64,000 nucleotides of DNA from assembly GCF_029392895.1 (NCBI RefSeq), contig NZ_CP114200.1, positions 1,703,501-1,767,500 on the forward strand, written 5' to 3'. The stretch is from Streptomyces sp. 71268. GTDB lineage: Bacteria > Actinomycetota > Actinomycetes > Streptomycetales > Streptomycetaceae. The position numbers and the translations under genes are program-made. Below are positions 35,588 through 46,089 of this stretch, piece by piece. The notes beneath the pieces were generated by a model that had not been told where the DNA came from, searched no databases, and saw only the letters and a program-made list of their open reading frames with translations. Each line of letters starts with the position of its first letter. Within the stretch, counting starts at the first letter, position 1.

Positions 35588-37024
35588 TCACTTGTGCCGG
35601 TACTTCTTCACCGCGGAATCCTTCGCCGTCTCATCCGCGAACTTCTGACACTTGGCCATGCACTCCTTCGGCGACATACGCCCGGCCATCATCTCGCCCA
35701 ACGCCGCCACCCCGATCTTCTCCTTCTGCAACGTCACATACCAATCCTGCAACCGCGGATTGACGACGTTATCCCCCGCCTTCTTCCACAACTCCTGCGC
35801 CGACGCCAACCCCGGCGGAAGCCGCAAACCCTCCGTACCACCGTTCAACGAAGACAGCGACGACACCTGCTGAATGAAGTTCTGCGTGGACTTCGTGCCC
35901 AACATGATCCGCAGCAACTCCATGCCGCCCCACGGGTGCTTGGCGTTCTTCGGCACGATGAACGGCTCACCGCCGGAAGCCCAGATCGTCCCGTACGGCA
36001 GCTTGTCACCCGAATCCAACGACGAGGGCGCACCCACACCCATGTCGAAGTTCTTCGGCGTGGTCTTCTTCGTCTCGTTCTCCACCCACGAACCGTTCGG
36101 GATGAACAACGCCTTCCCCTCGTTCCACGCCACCTGCGACTGAATATGATCCAGCCCCGGCGTGCCCTTGAGGATGTACCCCTTGGCCTGCAACTCGTGA
36201 TACGCCTCGAACGCGGCCTTTACCGCCTCGTGCTTCCACGCGTTCGGCTCCAGGTTGTCGATCGCGTCCAGCGTCTCGCGGCCACCGATCTTCGCGATGA
36301 ACGGATACAGGCTGAACGGCAGGTAGTACGGGTACTTCCCCGGGTACGTCCACCCCGCGATCCCCTGCTTCTTCGCGTCCGCGCACAGCTTCAGCATCTC
36401 GTCCCAGGTTTGCGGATACTCCCAGCCGTGCTTGGCCAGCAACGACTTCGAGTACCACACCCCGTAGATGGTGTAGGCGTAGTACAGGACCCAGACCTCG
36501 TCCCCCTCGAACTGCCCCATCTCCAACACGCCAGGACGCAGCGTGTCCCGCACCTTCTTGTTCGGATCATCAAGCGACGGCGCGTCCAACAACTCCCGCA
36601 AATCCGTGAGCTGGTCCTTCGACACCAACGTGCCGAAATCCATCTGCTCCGCGCCCGAGTTGTCGATCAGATCCGGCGGCGTACCACCGTTGAACCGCGG
36701 CGCCAGCTTCGCCTGGATCTTCTGCGTCGCCGAATGCTTGATCTTCCCGTCGGCCTTCGGATACGCCTTCACGTACTCCGCCTGCGCGGCCTTGGCGTAT
36801 TCGTCGCCGAAGCCGCCGTCGAAGATGACGACGTCAAGGCCTGCGCTCTCGTTGACCCCCAGCGGATTCTTCGCTGTTTTCTTGCCCCTTTCGACCTGCT
36901 TGGCGTCGTCGCCGCCACCCGTTGCGCACGCGCTCAACGCCGTCATGGTGGGAACGGAGATCAGCCCGATCGCGGCCGTTCGCTTGACCAGATCACGACG
37001 GCCGAATTCAGAGGTGAATCCCAT
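35588..37024 (-). CDS. ngcE: N-acetylglucosamine/chitobiose-binding lipoprotein NgcE
   Basis: The 478-residue solute-binding protein has N-terminus MGFTSEFGRRDLVKRTAAIG with a twin-arginine pair and a lipobox (ALSAC), so Tat export and lipidation are likely. The mature protein is a type 1 extracellular solute-binding fold (LDVVIFDGGFGDEYAKAAQA, PPDLIDNSGAEQMDFGTLV, YYAYTIYGVWYSKSLLAKHG, KALFIPNGSWVENETKKTTP, YGTIWASGGEPFIVPKNAKH). This pattern is characteristic of NgcE, described in S. olivaceoviridis and S. coelicolor. It is the first gene of the operon. A DasR-like site lies 205 bases upstream. Confidence 0.92.
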   Translation of the reverse strand: MGFTSEFGRRDLVKRTAAIGLISVPTMTALSACATGGGDDAKQVERGKKTAKNPLGVNESAGLDVVIFDGGFGDEYAKAAQAEYVKAYPKADGKIKHSATQKIQAKLAPRFNGGTPPDLIDNSGAEQMDFGTLVSKDQLTDLRELLDAPSLDDPNKKVRDTLRPGVLEMGQFEGDEVWVLYYAYTIYGVWYSKSLLAKHGWEYPQTWDEMLKLCADAKKQGIAGWTYPGKYPYYLPFSLYPFIAKIGGRETLDAIDNLEPNAWKHEAVKAAFEAYHELQAKGYILKGTPGLDHIQSQVAWNEGKALFIPNGSWVENETKKTTPKNFDMGVGAPSSLDSGDKLPYGTIWASGGEPFIVPKNAKHPWGGMELLRIMLGTKSTQNFIQQVSSLSSLNGGTEGLRLPPGLASAQELWKKAGDNVVNPRLQDWYVTLQKEKIGVAALGEMMAGRMSPKECMAKCQKFADETAKDSAVKKYRHK

Positions 37025-37228
37025 CTGGGGTCCTCGCCTTCTACAGGACTCAGGCGGTGTCAGATCTCCCGTACCGCGTCCGCCTATGGCGAACGACCCG
37101 ACACCGCGGGTCAGTTGGAGCTGATATGTGCTGCATACGCGCAGGACATCGATGACGACAGCACGCCAGGTAGGCGCACTCCTCCACCATCGGGTCCACT
37201 TGCCGTGAACTACGGCGACTCAGACGCG

Positions 37229-37244
37229 ACAGGTATAGTCCACT
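37229..37244 (-). promoter_or_regulatory. DasR-like (dre) site upstream of ngcE
   Basis: Read on the minus strand, AGTGGACTATACCTGT agrees with the dre consensus AGTGGTCTAGACCACT at 12 of 16 positions, keeping the GG..CTA.ACC core. DasR is the GntR-type repressor of N-acetylglucosamine uptake and chitin use in Streptomyces, which fits the downstream ngc operon. Confidence 0.55.
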
Positions 37245-37502
37245 CAACGCGCAGGGGGCAAGATCGAAAGCAGAAATTGACAGCAGTCTTTCCCGAGTTG
37301 AGACCTCGCGACATACGGGCGCGAGTCATGGTCCGGGTGGGGCGTCAGCGCGCCCGAGCGGTTATTCGCGCGCCCGACACTCACGCCCCGCGAACCTCCG
37401 GGCGATCCCTGCTTTTGGCTGGCCACACGGCATAACAGGGCTGCCCGTTCGGGCAGCTCACCGGCCCCGCGAGGCCGTGGACGGCCCCGGCCGGCAGACA
37501 CG

Positions 37503-37540
37503 GAAGCGGGCCGCATTCCGGGGGGAATGCGGCCCGCTTC
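37503..37540. terminator. Hairpin between acnA and ngcE
   Basis: A perfect 17-bp stem (arms 37503-37519 beginning GAAGCGGGCC and 37524-37540 ending GGCCCGCTTC) with a GGGG loop, followed by TGCTT. It may back up the acnA terminator. Confidence 0.7.
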
Positions 37541-37664
37541 TGCTTACCCGGGCCGGGGCGGAACCGGGCTCGCGCCGACGCGCGAACCGGGTCGGTCCGG
37601 GCCGGAAAGTCGAAACGGAAGGCCGGTTTCCACCGACCTTCCGCAGACTTAGTCCAGACCAATA

Positions 37665-37700
37665 GGCGCGCCGGAGCCGGAATTTCCGCTCCGGCGCGCC
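37665..37700 (-). terminator. Terminator of acnA
   Basis: GGCGCGCCGGAGC pairs perfectly with GCTCCGGCGCGCC across a 10-base loop. It lies 11 bases past the acnA stop when read leftward. Confidence 0.85.
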
Positions 37701-37711
37701 CGGCCGATTAC

Positions 37712-40546
<2,835 letters not shown>

Positions 40547-40618
40547 GACAGTCTCCTTCATGCATGAATTCGCGCGTACCACCGCATCCTGCCGCCCCGG
40601 GACCTTGCCGATCCGCTA

Positions 40619-40643
40619 AGGTGTGCCTAACTTAGGCACACCT
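40619..40643. promoter_or_regulatory. Iron-box-like palindrome upstream of acnA
   Basis: AGGTGTGCCTAA-C-TTAGGCACACCT is a perfect 25-base palindrome, 73 bases before the acnA start. With the next bases it also reads TTAGGCACACCTAA, and the left half is TAAGGTGTGCCTAA, so two overlapping TTAGG-N4-CCTAA units are present. These share the TTAGG/CCTAA ends of DtxR/DmdR iron boxes. Confidence 0.6.
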
Positions 40644-40677
40644 AACTAGCGCGACAGCGGTACGCCTTCTCGGCAGA

Positions 40678-40695
40678 TATCTCGATGTCGAGATA
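40678..40695. promoter_or_regulatory. 18-bp palindrome of UrtR/TamR (MarR-family) type
   Basis: TATCTCGA-TG-TCGAGATA is perfect over both 8-base arms. MarR regulators of the UrtR/TamR group bind 18-bp sites of this kind, and TamR is reported to control the aconitase gene in S. coelicolor (from memory). It is 132 bases before the acnA start and may also affect the gene at 40955. Confidence 0.6.
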
Positions 40696-40954
40696 ACTCT
40701 AGTACATCGCTGGCGAACGGTCATGCGCTGGTTGCCCGTGTCCCCCACGGCCGGCCGGGGTCACGCCGCGTTCCACGGCCATCACCACCCCCGTCACCAC
40801 GAGGAACCGGCGCGCGCCGGTTCCGCGCACCGTGACCGGAACACGACTCTCGTACGCCATGTGACGCATTGACCCCACAGCGCCATCACGGTTGCATGCT
40901 TGTGCCCCTTCGGTGAGGAACCGGAGGGGGTTCTGCGCCTTACTTGGGGGGAAT

Positions 40955-42079
40955 ATGAGGAGAAACGCGAACCGGGGCACCACTCGGCGTGTGAGAGCCG
41001 CCCTGGGCACGGCGATCGCGCTCTGCGCGGTCACGGCGGTGTTACCCGGGGCCGCCTCGGCGGAGACCACGGCCGGGGCGAGCGGCGTGGGCGACCGCGA
41101 GAGCGGCGTCACGAAGATCAGCCTCGCGGCTGACGGGACGCAGGCGGACGGCGCCTCCGGCGACGCCTCGATCACACCCGACGGCCGTCACGTCGTCTTC
41201 GCGTCGGCGGCGGACAACCTCACGGCCGACCGTCCGCAGGAGGGCGACGAGGTCTACCTCCGCGACCGGGAAACGGGCGAGACCAGGCGGATCGGGTACT
41301 ACGACCCGATCGAGCCGCCGGTCATCAGCGGTGACGGCGCCTATCTCGGCTATCCGGTGCCGTGGATGCGGGATGTGAAGATCTACCTGTGGCAGGTGCG
41401 CACGGGAGCCATCGGCGGCCTCGACTGCGGGCCCAGTTGCGGCCAGCTTTCACTGAACGGGGACGGCCACCACGCCGTCTACGTCGTCGCCCCCAGGCCG
41501 CCGGCGTCCCAGCAGCGCGTCGAGTTCCAGGACGTGTTCACCGGCGCCAAGGAGACCATCGCCGAGTTCGACCACCGGCGCCCGTCCCGGCCGTCCCTCA
41601 GCGGCGACAGCCGCCACGTCGCCTACCAGGACGGCGGGGCGGGCGACGTCTTCGTACGGGACCGGACCGCCGGCGTCACCCACGGCCCGATCGAGGGCCC
41701 GTCCAGGGAGGCCACGCTCGTCCAGCTCAGCGAGGACGGCGGCAAGGTCGTCTACCGTTCGGGGCCCGACACCCATGTGCACGACGTGCGCTCGGGCGCC
41801 ACCCAACTGGTGCCGAACGTCCGGGGCGTGGCCATCGACCCCACCGGCCGCTACCTGCTGTACGCCCCGAACGACGCCACGGACCCCGCCCAGCCGTCGC
41901 TGACGCTGCGCGACCTGAGCACGGGCACCGACGAGATCGTCTCCCAACAGCCCGCCTTCGCCGGCGTCGACGCGGTCAGCGCCCACGGCGCCGACGTGGT
42001 CTTCACGTCGGCGGCCGACGACATCGTGCCCGGCGACACCAACGGCGCCCCGGACGTCTTCGTCCGCCACTTCCACTGA
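40955..42079 (+). CDS. Secreted WD40/TolB-like propeller protein
   Basis: The 374-residue protein starts at ATG 40955 (MRRNANRGTTRRVRAALG) after GGGGGGAAT. A Sec signal with the cleavage region PGAASAET is clear. The mature chain is a run of PD40/TolB-like blades: ASITPDGRHVVFASAADNLT, SLSGDSRHVAYQDGGAGDVF, QLSEDGGKVVYRSGPDTHVH and VVFTSAADDIVPGDTNGAPD. Each has the D-G-x-x-V-x-F/Y core and the xVFVRDRxTG strand-turn. Such proteins are extracellular and of unknown function; binding rather than catalysis is likely. A strong terminator follows. The gene is divergent from acnA with 408 bases between. Confidence 0.78.
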   Translation: MRRNANRGTTRRVRAALGTAIALCAVTAVLPGAASAETTAGASGVGDRESGVTKISLAADGTQADGASGDASITPDGRHVVFASAADNLTADRPQEGDEVYLRDRETGETRRIGYYDPIEPPVISGDGAYLGYPVPWMRDVKIYLWQVRTGAIGGLDCGPSCGQLSLNGDGHHAVYVVAPRPPASQQRVEFQDVFTGAKETIAEFDHRRPSRPSLSGDSRHVAYQDGGAGDVFVRDRTAGVTHGPIEGPSREATLVQLSEDGGKVVYRSGPDTHVHDVRSGATQLVPNVRGVAIDPTGRYLLYAPNDATDPAQPSLTLRDLSTGTDEIVSQQPAFAGVDAVSAHGADVVFTSAADDIVPGDTNGAPDVFVRHFH

Positions 42080-42085
42080 CCGCCC

Positions 42086-42135
42086 CGGCTCCCCACCGCT
42101 CTCGCGCGCCCGCGCCTGAGAGCGGCGGGGAGCCG
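42086..42135. terminator. Bidirectional stem-loop
   Basis: The 18-base arms CGGCTCCCCACCGCTCTC and GAGAGCGGCGGGGAGCCG pair with one mismatch around a 14-base loop. The hairpin lies between the convergent propeller (stop 42079) and SDR (stop 42165) genes. Confidence 0.85.
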
Positions 42136-42164
42136 TGCGGGGGAAGCTTGGGGGCCGAGGCCCC

Positions 42165-42749
42165 TCACGAACGCCAGACCTGACCCTGCATGGTGCCCTC
42201 GACAGCCGCCACGTACGCCTCGGCCACCCGGGCGACGGGCGTGCCGTCCGCCCCGTCCCGTCCCAGGTCCGCCAGGGTCTCGCTGATCCAGCCCGGGCTG
42301 ATGAGGTTGATCCGCAGCCCTCGGGGCAGCTCGGCGGCCGTGTTGCGGACGAAGCCCTCAAGGCCCGTGTTGATCAGCGCTCCCAGCGATCCTCCGGCCA
42401 GCGGCGTGGCGAAGGTGCCGCCGGTCAGCGTGATGGAGCCGCCGTCCCGCAGGTGGCGCACCGCTCGCCGGGCCAGCGCCACCTGCCCCAGCAACTTGCC
42501 GCGCACGCCGTCGGCGACGACCTCGTCGGTCACGGTCCCCAGGTCCACCAGCGGACCGCTGGCGGCACAGCACACCACCGCGTCCAGGCCGGAGACCTCC
42601 TCGAACAACGGGTCCAGTGACGCCGGGGCCTCCAGGTCCACCCGCACCGGCCCGCCGCGTGCGGCCCTGACCACCTCGTGGGAGGACCCCAACGCCTCGA
42701 CGACCGCGCTGCCGATCGTCCCTGTCGCACCGACCACGAGTACCTTCAT
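42165..42749 (-). CDS. Short-chain dehydrogenase/reductase family protein
   Basis: The 194-residue Rossmann protein starts at ATG 42749 (MKVLVVGATGTIGSAVVEAL). The nucleotide motif TGxxGxxG type (GATGTIGS), the D-rich adenine loop (VRVDLEAPASLD), the central CCAASGPLVDLG and the SITLTGGTF strand identify an SDR. The usual YxxxK pair is absent: the corresponding helix reads SLGALINTGLEGFVRNTAAE. The family is therefore an atypical SDR subgroup, also seen in other actinomycetes, and may bind NAD(P) without classical chemistry. Size is at the low end for SDRs. Role unknown. Confidence 0.82.
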   Translation of the reverse strand: MKVLVVGATGTIGSAVVEALGSSHEVVRAARGGPVRVDLEAPASLDPLFEEVSGLDAVVCCAASGPLVDLGTVTDEVVADGVRGKLLGQVALARRAVRHLRDGGSITLTGGTFATPLAGGSLGALINTGLEGFVRNTAAELPRGLRINLISPGWISETLADLGRDGADGTPVARVAEAYVAAVEGTMQGQVWRS

Positions 42750-42816
42750 ACGCCGCAGGCTAGAAGCGATCACCACCGGCGGCGAACGAATTCCGCTGGC
42801 CGACCAGCCGGTGCGG

Positions 42817-43719
42817 TCACCGGGTGTCGGTGTCGGCGAGCACCTGGGTCAGGGCGTTCGTGGCCTGGCGGATCATTCCGGGGTTGGTGTCCCAGTAGTA
42901 GGGCAGCGCCGCCACCGCCTGGAAGAGCGCCCAGCCGCGACCGCGCAGCCAGGTGGCGTCGTCGACGGCGAGTTCGGCCCGGAACCGCTCCCGGCTGGCC
43001 CCGGTGAAGACGTTCCACGCGGGCTGGAGGTCGCAGGCCGGGTCGCCGACGTTCAGGCAGCCGAAGTCGATGACGGCCGAGAGTCGCCCGTCGGTCACCA
43101 GCAGGTTGCCCGGCAGCAGGTCGCCGTGGAGCCAGACCTCGGGCCCGGACCACGCGGGGGCGTGCAGCGACTCCTCCCAGGAGGCGAGGGCGGCGGCGCC
43201 GTCGACGCGGTCGCCGAGTTGGGCGATCGAGCGGCGCACCTGCTCGTCCAGCTCGGCCAGCGGCGCGCCCCGGCTGCCGGTCGAGCGCCGGTGGGCGCCG
43301 GTCGGGTCCGCGCGGCGCAGCGCGGTGATGAACGCGGCGAGGTCCACGGCCGCCTGTTCCAGGTCCGTCAGCGTGCCGTTGGCGTTCTCGCCGGGCAGCC
43401 ACTCGTAGACCGACCAGGCGTACGGATAGCCCTCGGCGGGGCGGCCCGTCGCCACCTGGACCGGGATCGCGAGCGGCAGCAGCGGCGCGAGCCTGGGCAG
43501 CCACCGCGCCTCGCGCTCCGCCTGTCGGGTGGCCCCGCTGATGCGCGGCAGTCGCACGGACAGGTGGTCGCCGAGGCGGTAGATGGCGTGGTCGGTGCCG
43601 TACGAGTCGACCGGGGTGACGGGCAGTTCGGCCCACCGCGGGAACTGCCCGCGCACCAGTCGGCGCACCAGGGCGGAGTCGGTCGGGACCTCGTCGGCGT
43701 GCATCCTGGTCGCTGGCAT
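42817..43719 (-). CDS. Aminoglycoside phosphotransferase-fold kinase (APH family)
   Basis: The 300-residue cytoplasmic kinase-like protein carries the N-lobe strand pattern SYGTDHAIYRLGDHLSVRLP. The catalytic loop LHGDLLPGNLLV has Asp as base and Asn as Mg ligand, and VIDFGCLNVGDPACDL contains the second metal Asp. All catalytic residues are intact. Substrates of this family include aminoglycosides, homoserine, choline and macrolides. This sequence resembles the chromosomal APH-like proteins common in Streptomyces, so resistance is possible but not indicated by context. GTG/ATG choice: ATG 43719 (MPATRMHADEVPTDSALV). Confidence 0.85.
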   Translation of the reverse strand: MPATRMHADEVPTDSALVRRLVRGQFPRWAELPVTPVDSYGTDHAIYRLGDHLSVRLPRISGATRQAEREARWLPRLAPLLPLAIPVQVATGRPAEGYPYAWSVYEWLPGENANGTLTDLEQAAVDLAAFITALRRADPTGAHRRSTGSRGAPLAELDEQVRRSIAQLGDRVDGAAALASWEESLHAPAWSGPEVWLHGDLLPGNLLVTDGRLSAVIDFGCLNVGDPACDLQPAWNVFTGASRERFRAELAVDDATWLRGRGWALFQAVAALPYYWDTNPGMIRQATNALTQVLADTDTR

Positions 43720-43951
43720 GGCCGCATCATCGCAAAGCGCGCGGCCGGCGGCAGGTCATTATCGGCCCGCCCGACGCCACGTGAGGCCGCCCGGGGCCGC
43801 CGGGCGTCCGGGCCGCTGGGCGTCCGGTTCGTTGCGCATGCGGTTCGTTGGCGCGTCCGGTTCGTCGGCGCGGCGACGCCCGCGTGGCGGCGTACCGCAC
43901 CGGGCGTCGGGGGTCTTGCCGTGGTGCGGCGTGGCCGGCGAGGATCGGGCG

Positions 43952-44716
43952 ATGATCCGGGCCCATGACGACACGCGCCTGGCGGGCGCCTACCACAGCG
44001 GGAACGCGATGCCGGAGGCGTCGCTTCGGGCGTGGGCGGAGTTCGTGGGCTTGTTCGCGCCCCGTCCCGCGCCGGCCTGGCTCGATGTCGGCGCGGGCAC
44101 GGGCATGTTCTGCGCGGCGCTCGACCGGTACCAGCGGTCGTCGCGCGTGGTGGGCGTCGAACCCTCGCTGGCCATGCTCCGCGCGGCCCGCGAGGCGACG
44201 GCTGGCGGGCGGGTCCGCCTCGTCGCCGGCACCGCCGAGCGGCTGCCACTGGCCGACGCGGCGTTCGACGTCGCCCTCCTGTCCCGCGTCGTCCACCACC
44301 TGCCCGACCGGCCGGCGGCCGCGCGCGAGTTGGCGCGCGTGCTGCGGCCGGCCGGCGTCGTGGTGCTCCGGACGACCTTCCGGGAGCGGCTGGACGCGCT
44401 GGTCTACGACTACTGGCCACGGCTGCGCGCCACCGACGGCGCGCGGTTCCCCGGCCAGGCGGAGGTGCTGGCCGACTTCGCGCGGGCGGGCTTCACCGCC
44501 CGTACGGTCACCTCCTTCGCGCAGCCCGTGGCCGCGAGCCTGGGTGAGTACGCGGCGCGGCTGAGCGATCGGCCGCAGTCGAAGTTCGGCCACCTGTCGC
44601 CGGCGGAGTTCGCGGCGGGCCTCGAGCGCATGCGGGCGGACGCCGCGGCACGCGCGGACGAGCCGGCGCGCGCCGTGTACGAACGCTATGACGTCGCCGT
44701 GCTGGCGCGCGGCTGA
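43952..44716 (+). CDS. Class I SAM-dependent methyltransferase
   Basis: The 254-residue protein starts at ATG 43952 (MIRAHDDTRLAGAYHSGN). Motif I is WLDVGAGTGMFCAALD (about 43-58), the acidic end of strand 2 is VVGVEPSLAMLRAA, and motif II/III reads AERLPLADAAFDVALLSRVV followed by HHLPDRPAAARELARVLRPA. This is the UbiE/Methyltransf_11 pattern for small-molecule methylation. The acceptor is unknown. No biosynthetic genes adjoin. The upstream region has an odd Arg/Pro/Ser-rich open stretch that is not part of the gene. Confidence 0.87.
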   Translation: MIRAHDDTRLAGAYHSGNAMPEASLRAWAEFVGLFAPRPAPAWLDVGAGTGMFCAALDRYQRSSRVVGVEPSLAMLRAAREATAGGRVRLVAGTAERLPLADAAFDVALLSRVVHHLPDRPAAARELARVLRPAGVVVLRTTFRERLDALVYDYWPRLRATDGARFPGQAEVLADFARAGFTARTVTSFAQPVAASLGEYAARLSDRPQSKFGHLSPAEFAAGLERMRADAAARADEPARAVYERYDVAVLARG

Positions 44717-45073
44717 CTTCTGGCCGCGTTGCCGCGCGGGGCGGGGCAGGGCGCGGTGGAGCGAGCGCGTCGGGGATCGTGCCGGCGGGGCGTCGAAAGG
44801 GGCGCGGCCGGCTGGTGTTCGCCGCGCCGGGCCTCGGAGCGGCGGCGGGGGACGTAGAGGCTACGGCTCCGGTACGGGCGCTGCGCGCGCCGGGTTCCGG
44901 TGGTGCCGGGTTCCGGTGGTGCCGGGTTCCGGTGGTGCCGGGTTCCGGCGCGGACGGACGCGAGGGGGCTCGCGAGCGGGAGTCCGTCCGCGCCGGGCTC
45001 GGGCCGCGTCGGGGGACGCGGGGTGATGCCGCGGGGTGCGCCGCGTGGGTGGGGCGGCGCACGAACCTCGGTC
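44717..45073. other. Gap between convergent methyltransferase and secreted-protein genes
   Basis: No gene is seen. It contains a short minisatellite (listed separately) in otherwise GC-rich sequence. I found no strong terminator. Confidence 0.5.
44890..44948. repeat. 16-bp minisatellite
   Basis: About 3.7 exact copies of CCGGGTTCCGGTGGTG stand head to tail. There are no spacers, so it is not a CRISPR array. Confidence 0.9.
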
Positions 45074-45688
45074 CTACTGGACGCCGAAGCCGCCCGAGAA
45101 GGAGCCGGCGTTCCACATGGACGAGCCGATCTGGTGGTAGGCGTCGAAGAACGCAACCGAGCCGGAGGGGAGGTTCTTGGGCACCTTGGCGGTGAAGACG
45201 ACCTTCGAGTGGCCCTTGGGCGTCGGACACTTGAAGCCGGTGCCGATGCCGATCTTCTCCGGGTCGGTGAAGAAGACGCACTTCTTGTTGGGCTTGGCGG
45301 TCAGGCCCGGGTGCGGACCGTTGGCCCACTGCTTGCCCATGTCGCCGACGTGGACGCGGTCCAGGTAGACCCAGATGTGGCCCGCCTCGGGCGAGTCGAC
45401 CGTGACGGTGACCTTCGTCTTGCTGCCGGGCTTGACCGGCACCTCGTTCCGGGTCACCCGCACCTTGGAGATCTCGTCCGAGGCCGGGGCCGCGTGCCCG
45501 GCGCGCGGGCTGGCCGGGAACCGCACCGAGGAGGCCGTCTCGGGCGAACTCTTCTCATCGGCGGCGCCGGCGCTCGGCACCGCGAACACGCCGAACAGCA
45601 CGGCACCCGCGCCGATCGCCGCGCCGAGCGTCCGCCGCGGGCGGCGGGTGACGACGGATCGCGCACGATGGGCAAGGGAATTGCGCAT
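45074..45688 (-). CDS. Small secreted protein with Ig-like body
   Basis: The 204-residue protein starts at ATG 45688 (MRNSLAHRARSVVTRRPR). A long Sec signal (GAAIGAGAVLFGVFAVPSAGAADE) gives a probable cleavage after SAGA. After a disordered Ser/Ala/Pro stretch, the remaining 130 residues look like a single beta-sandwich (KTKVTVTVDSPEAGHIWVYL, HSKVVFTAKVPKNLPSGSVA, FFDAYHQIGSSMWNAGSFSG). It has one likely disulfide (C in KKCVFFTDPE and in GFKCPTPKG). Function unknown. Three direct repeats stand immediately upstream of the start region, suggesting a dedicated regulator. Confidence 0.75.
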   Translation of the reverse strand: MRNSLAHRARSVVTRRPRRTLGAAIGAGAVLFGVFAVPSAGAADEKSSPETASSVRFPASPRAGHAAPASDEISKVRVTRNEVPVKPGSKTKVTVTVDSPEAGHIWVYLDRVHVGDMGKQWANGPHPGLTAKPNKKCVFFTDPEKIGIGTGFKCPTPKGHSKVVFTAKVPKNLPSGSVAFFDAYHQIGSSMWNAGSFSGGFGVQ

Positions 45689-45704
45689 GGTGAGACCTCT
45701 TTCA

Positions 45705-45761
45705 GGAAGTGCAGGCGACTTACGGGAAGTACGGCGACTCACGGAAGTACGGACAGCGACT
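45705..45761. repeat. Three direct repeats upstream of the secreted-protein gene
   Basis: Units GGAAGTGCAGGCGACT (45705-45720), GGAAGTACGGCGACT (45725-45739) and GGAAGTACGGACAGCGACT (45743-45761) are spaced 18-20 bases apart, about two helical turns, in the leader or promoter. They look like activator binding sites. Confidence 0.6.
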
Positions 45762-46061
45762 CGCCTGTGCGTGGCGTATGCGTTCCAGCCACCAGCACCG
45801 TAAGAGGCACTCGACCGGCGCAACAATGACAGTGTTTTGGCAATTCATTGCGCGAAGTGCCGACCGCGCTGCAACTCTGGACAGGGGCGTACCGGCCGCG
45901 TCCCCGGCCCGCGCGGTGCTCGCCGCGGCGGGGAGGAACCAGTCGCGGCAGCACGGGCGAGGGCCGCCGGGCCGTGTCACAGTCGCCTCAGTGCTCTCGT
46001 CGCGCCCCCCGCTTATCGCGGGTCCCGCGCGGCACGCCGTGCACCACCACAACATGAGCAC

Positions 46062-46089
46062 ATCTCATATCTGAGATAATATCGATCTC
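46062..46089 (+). promoter_or_regulatory. Overlapping ATCTC/GAGAT repeats at the HTH-MurA start, autoregulation candidate
   Basis: ATCTCA-TATC-TGAGAT (46062-46077) is a perfect palindrome. Its right arm also pairs with ATCTC (46085-46089), which touches ATG 46090. Three alternating half-sites in 28 AT-rich bases over the promoter or start suggest binding by the gene's own HTH domain. Confidence 0.55.

Larger units (their letters stand above)
37025..37711. other. Gap between ngcE and acnA
   Basis: The left 250 bases are the AT-richer promoter region of ngcEFG and include the dre-like site. The middle and right hold two strong hairpins (listed separately). I see no believable gene in between. 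Confidence 0.6.

Noticed and set aside
44890..44948. CRISPR array
   Set aside because: The 16-bp units are directly adjacent with no spacers, and no cas genes are present.
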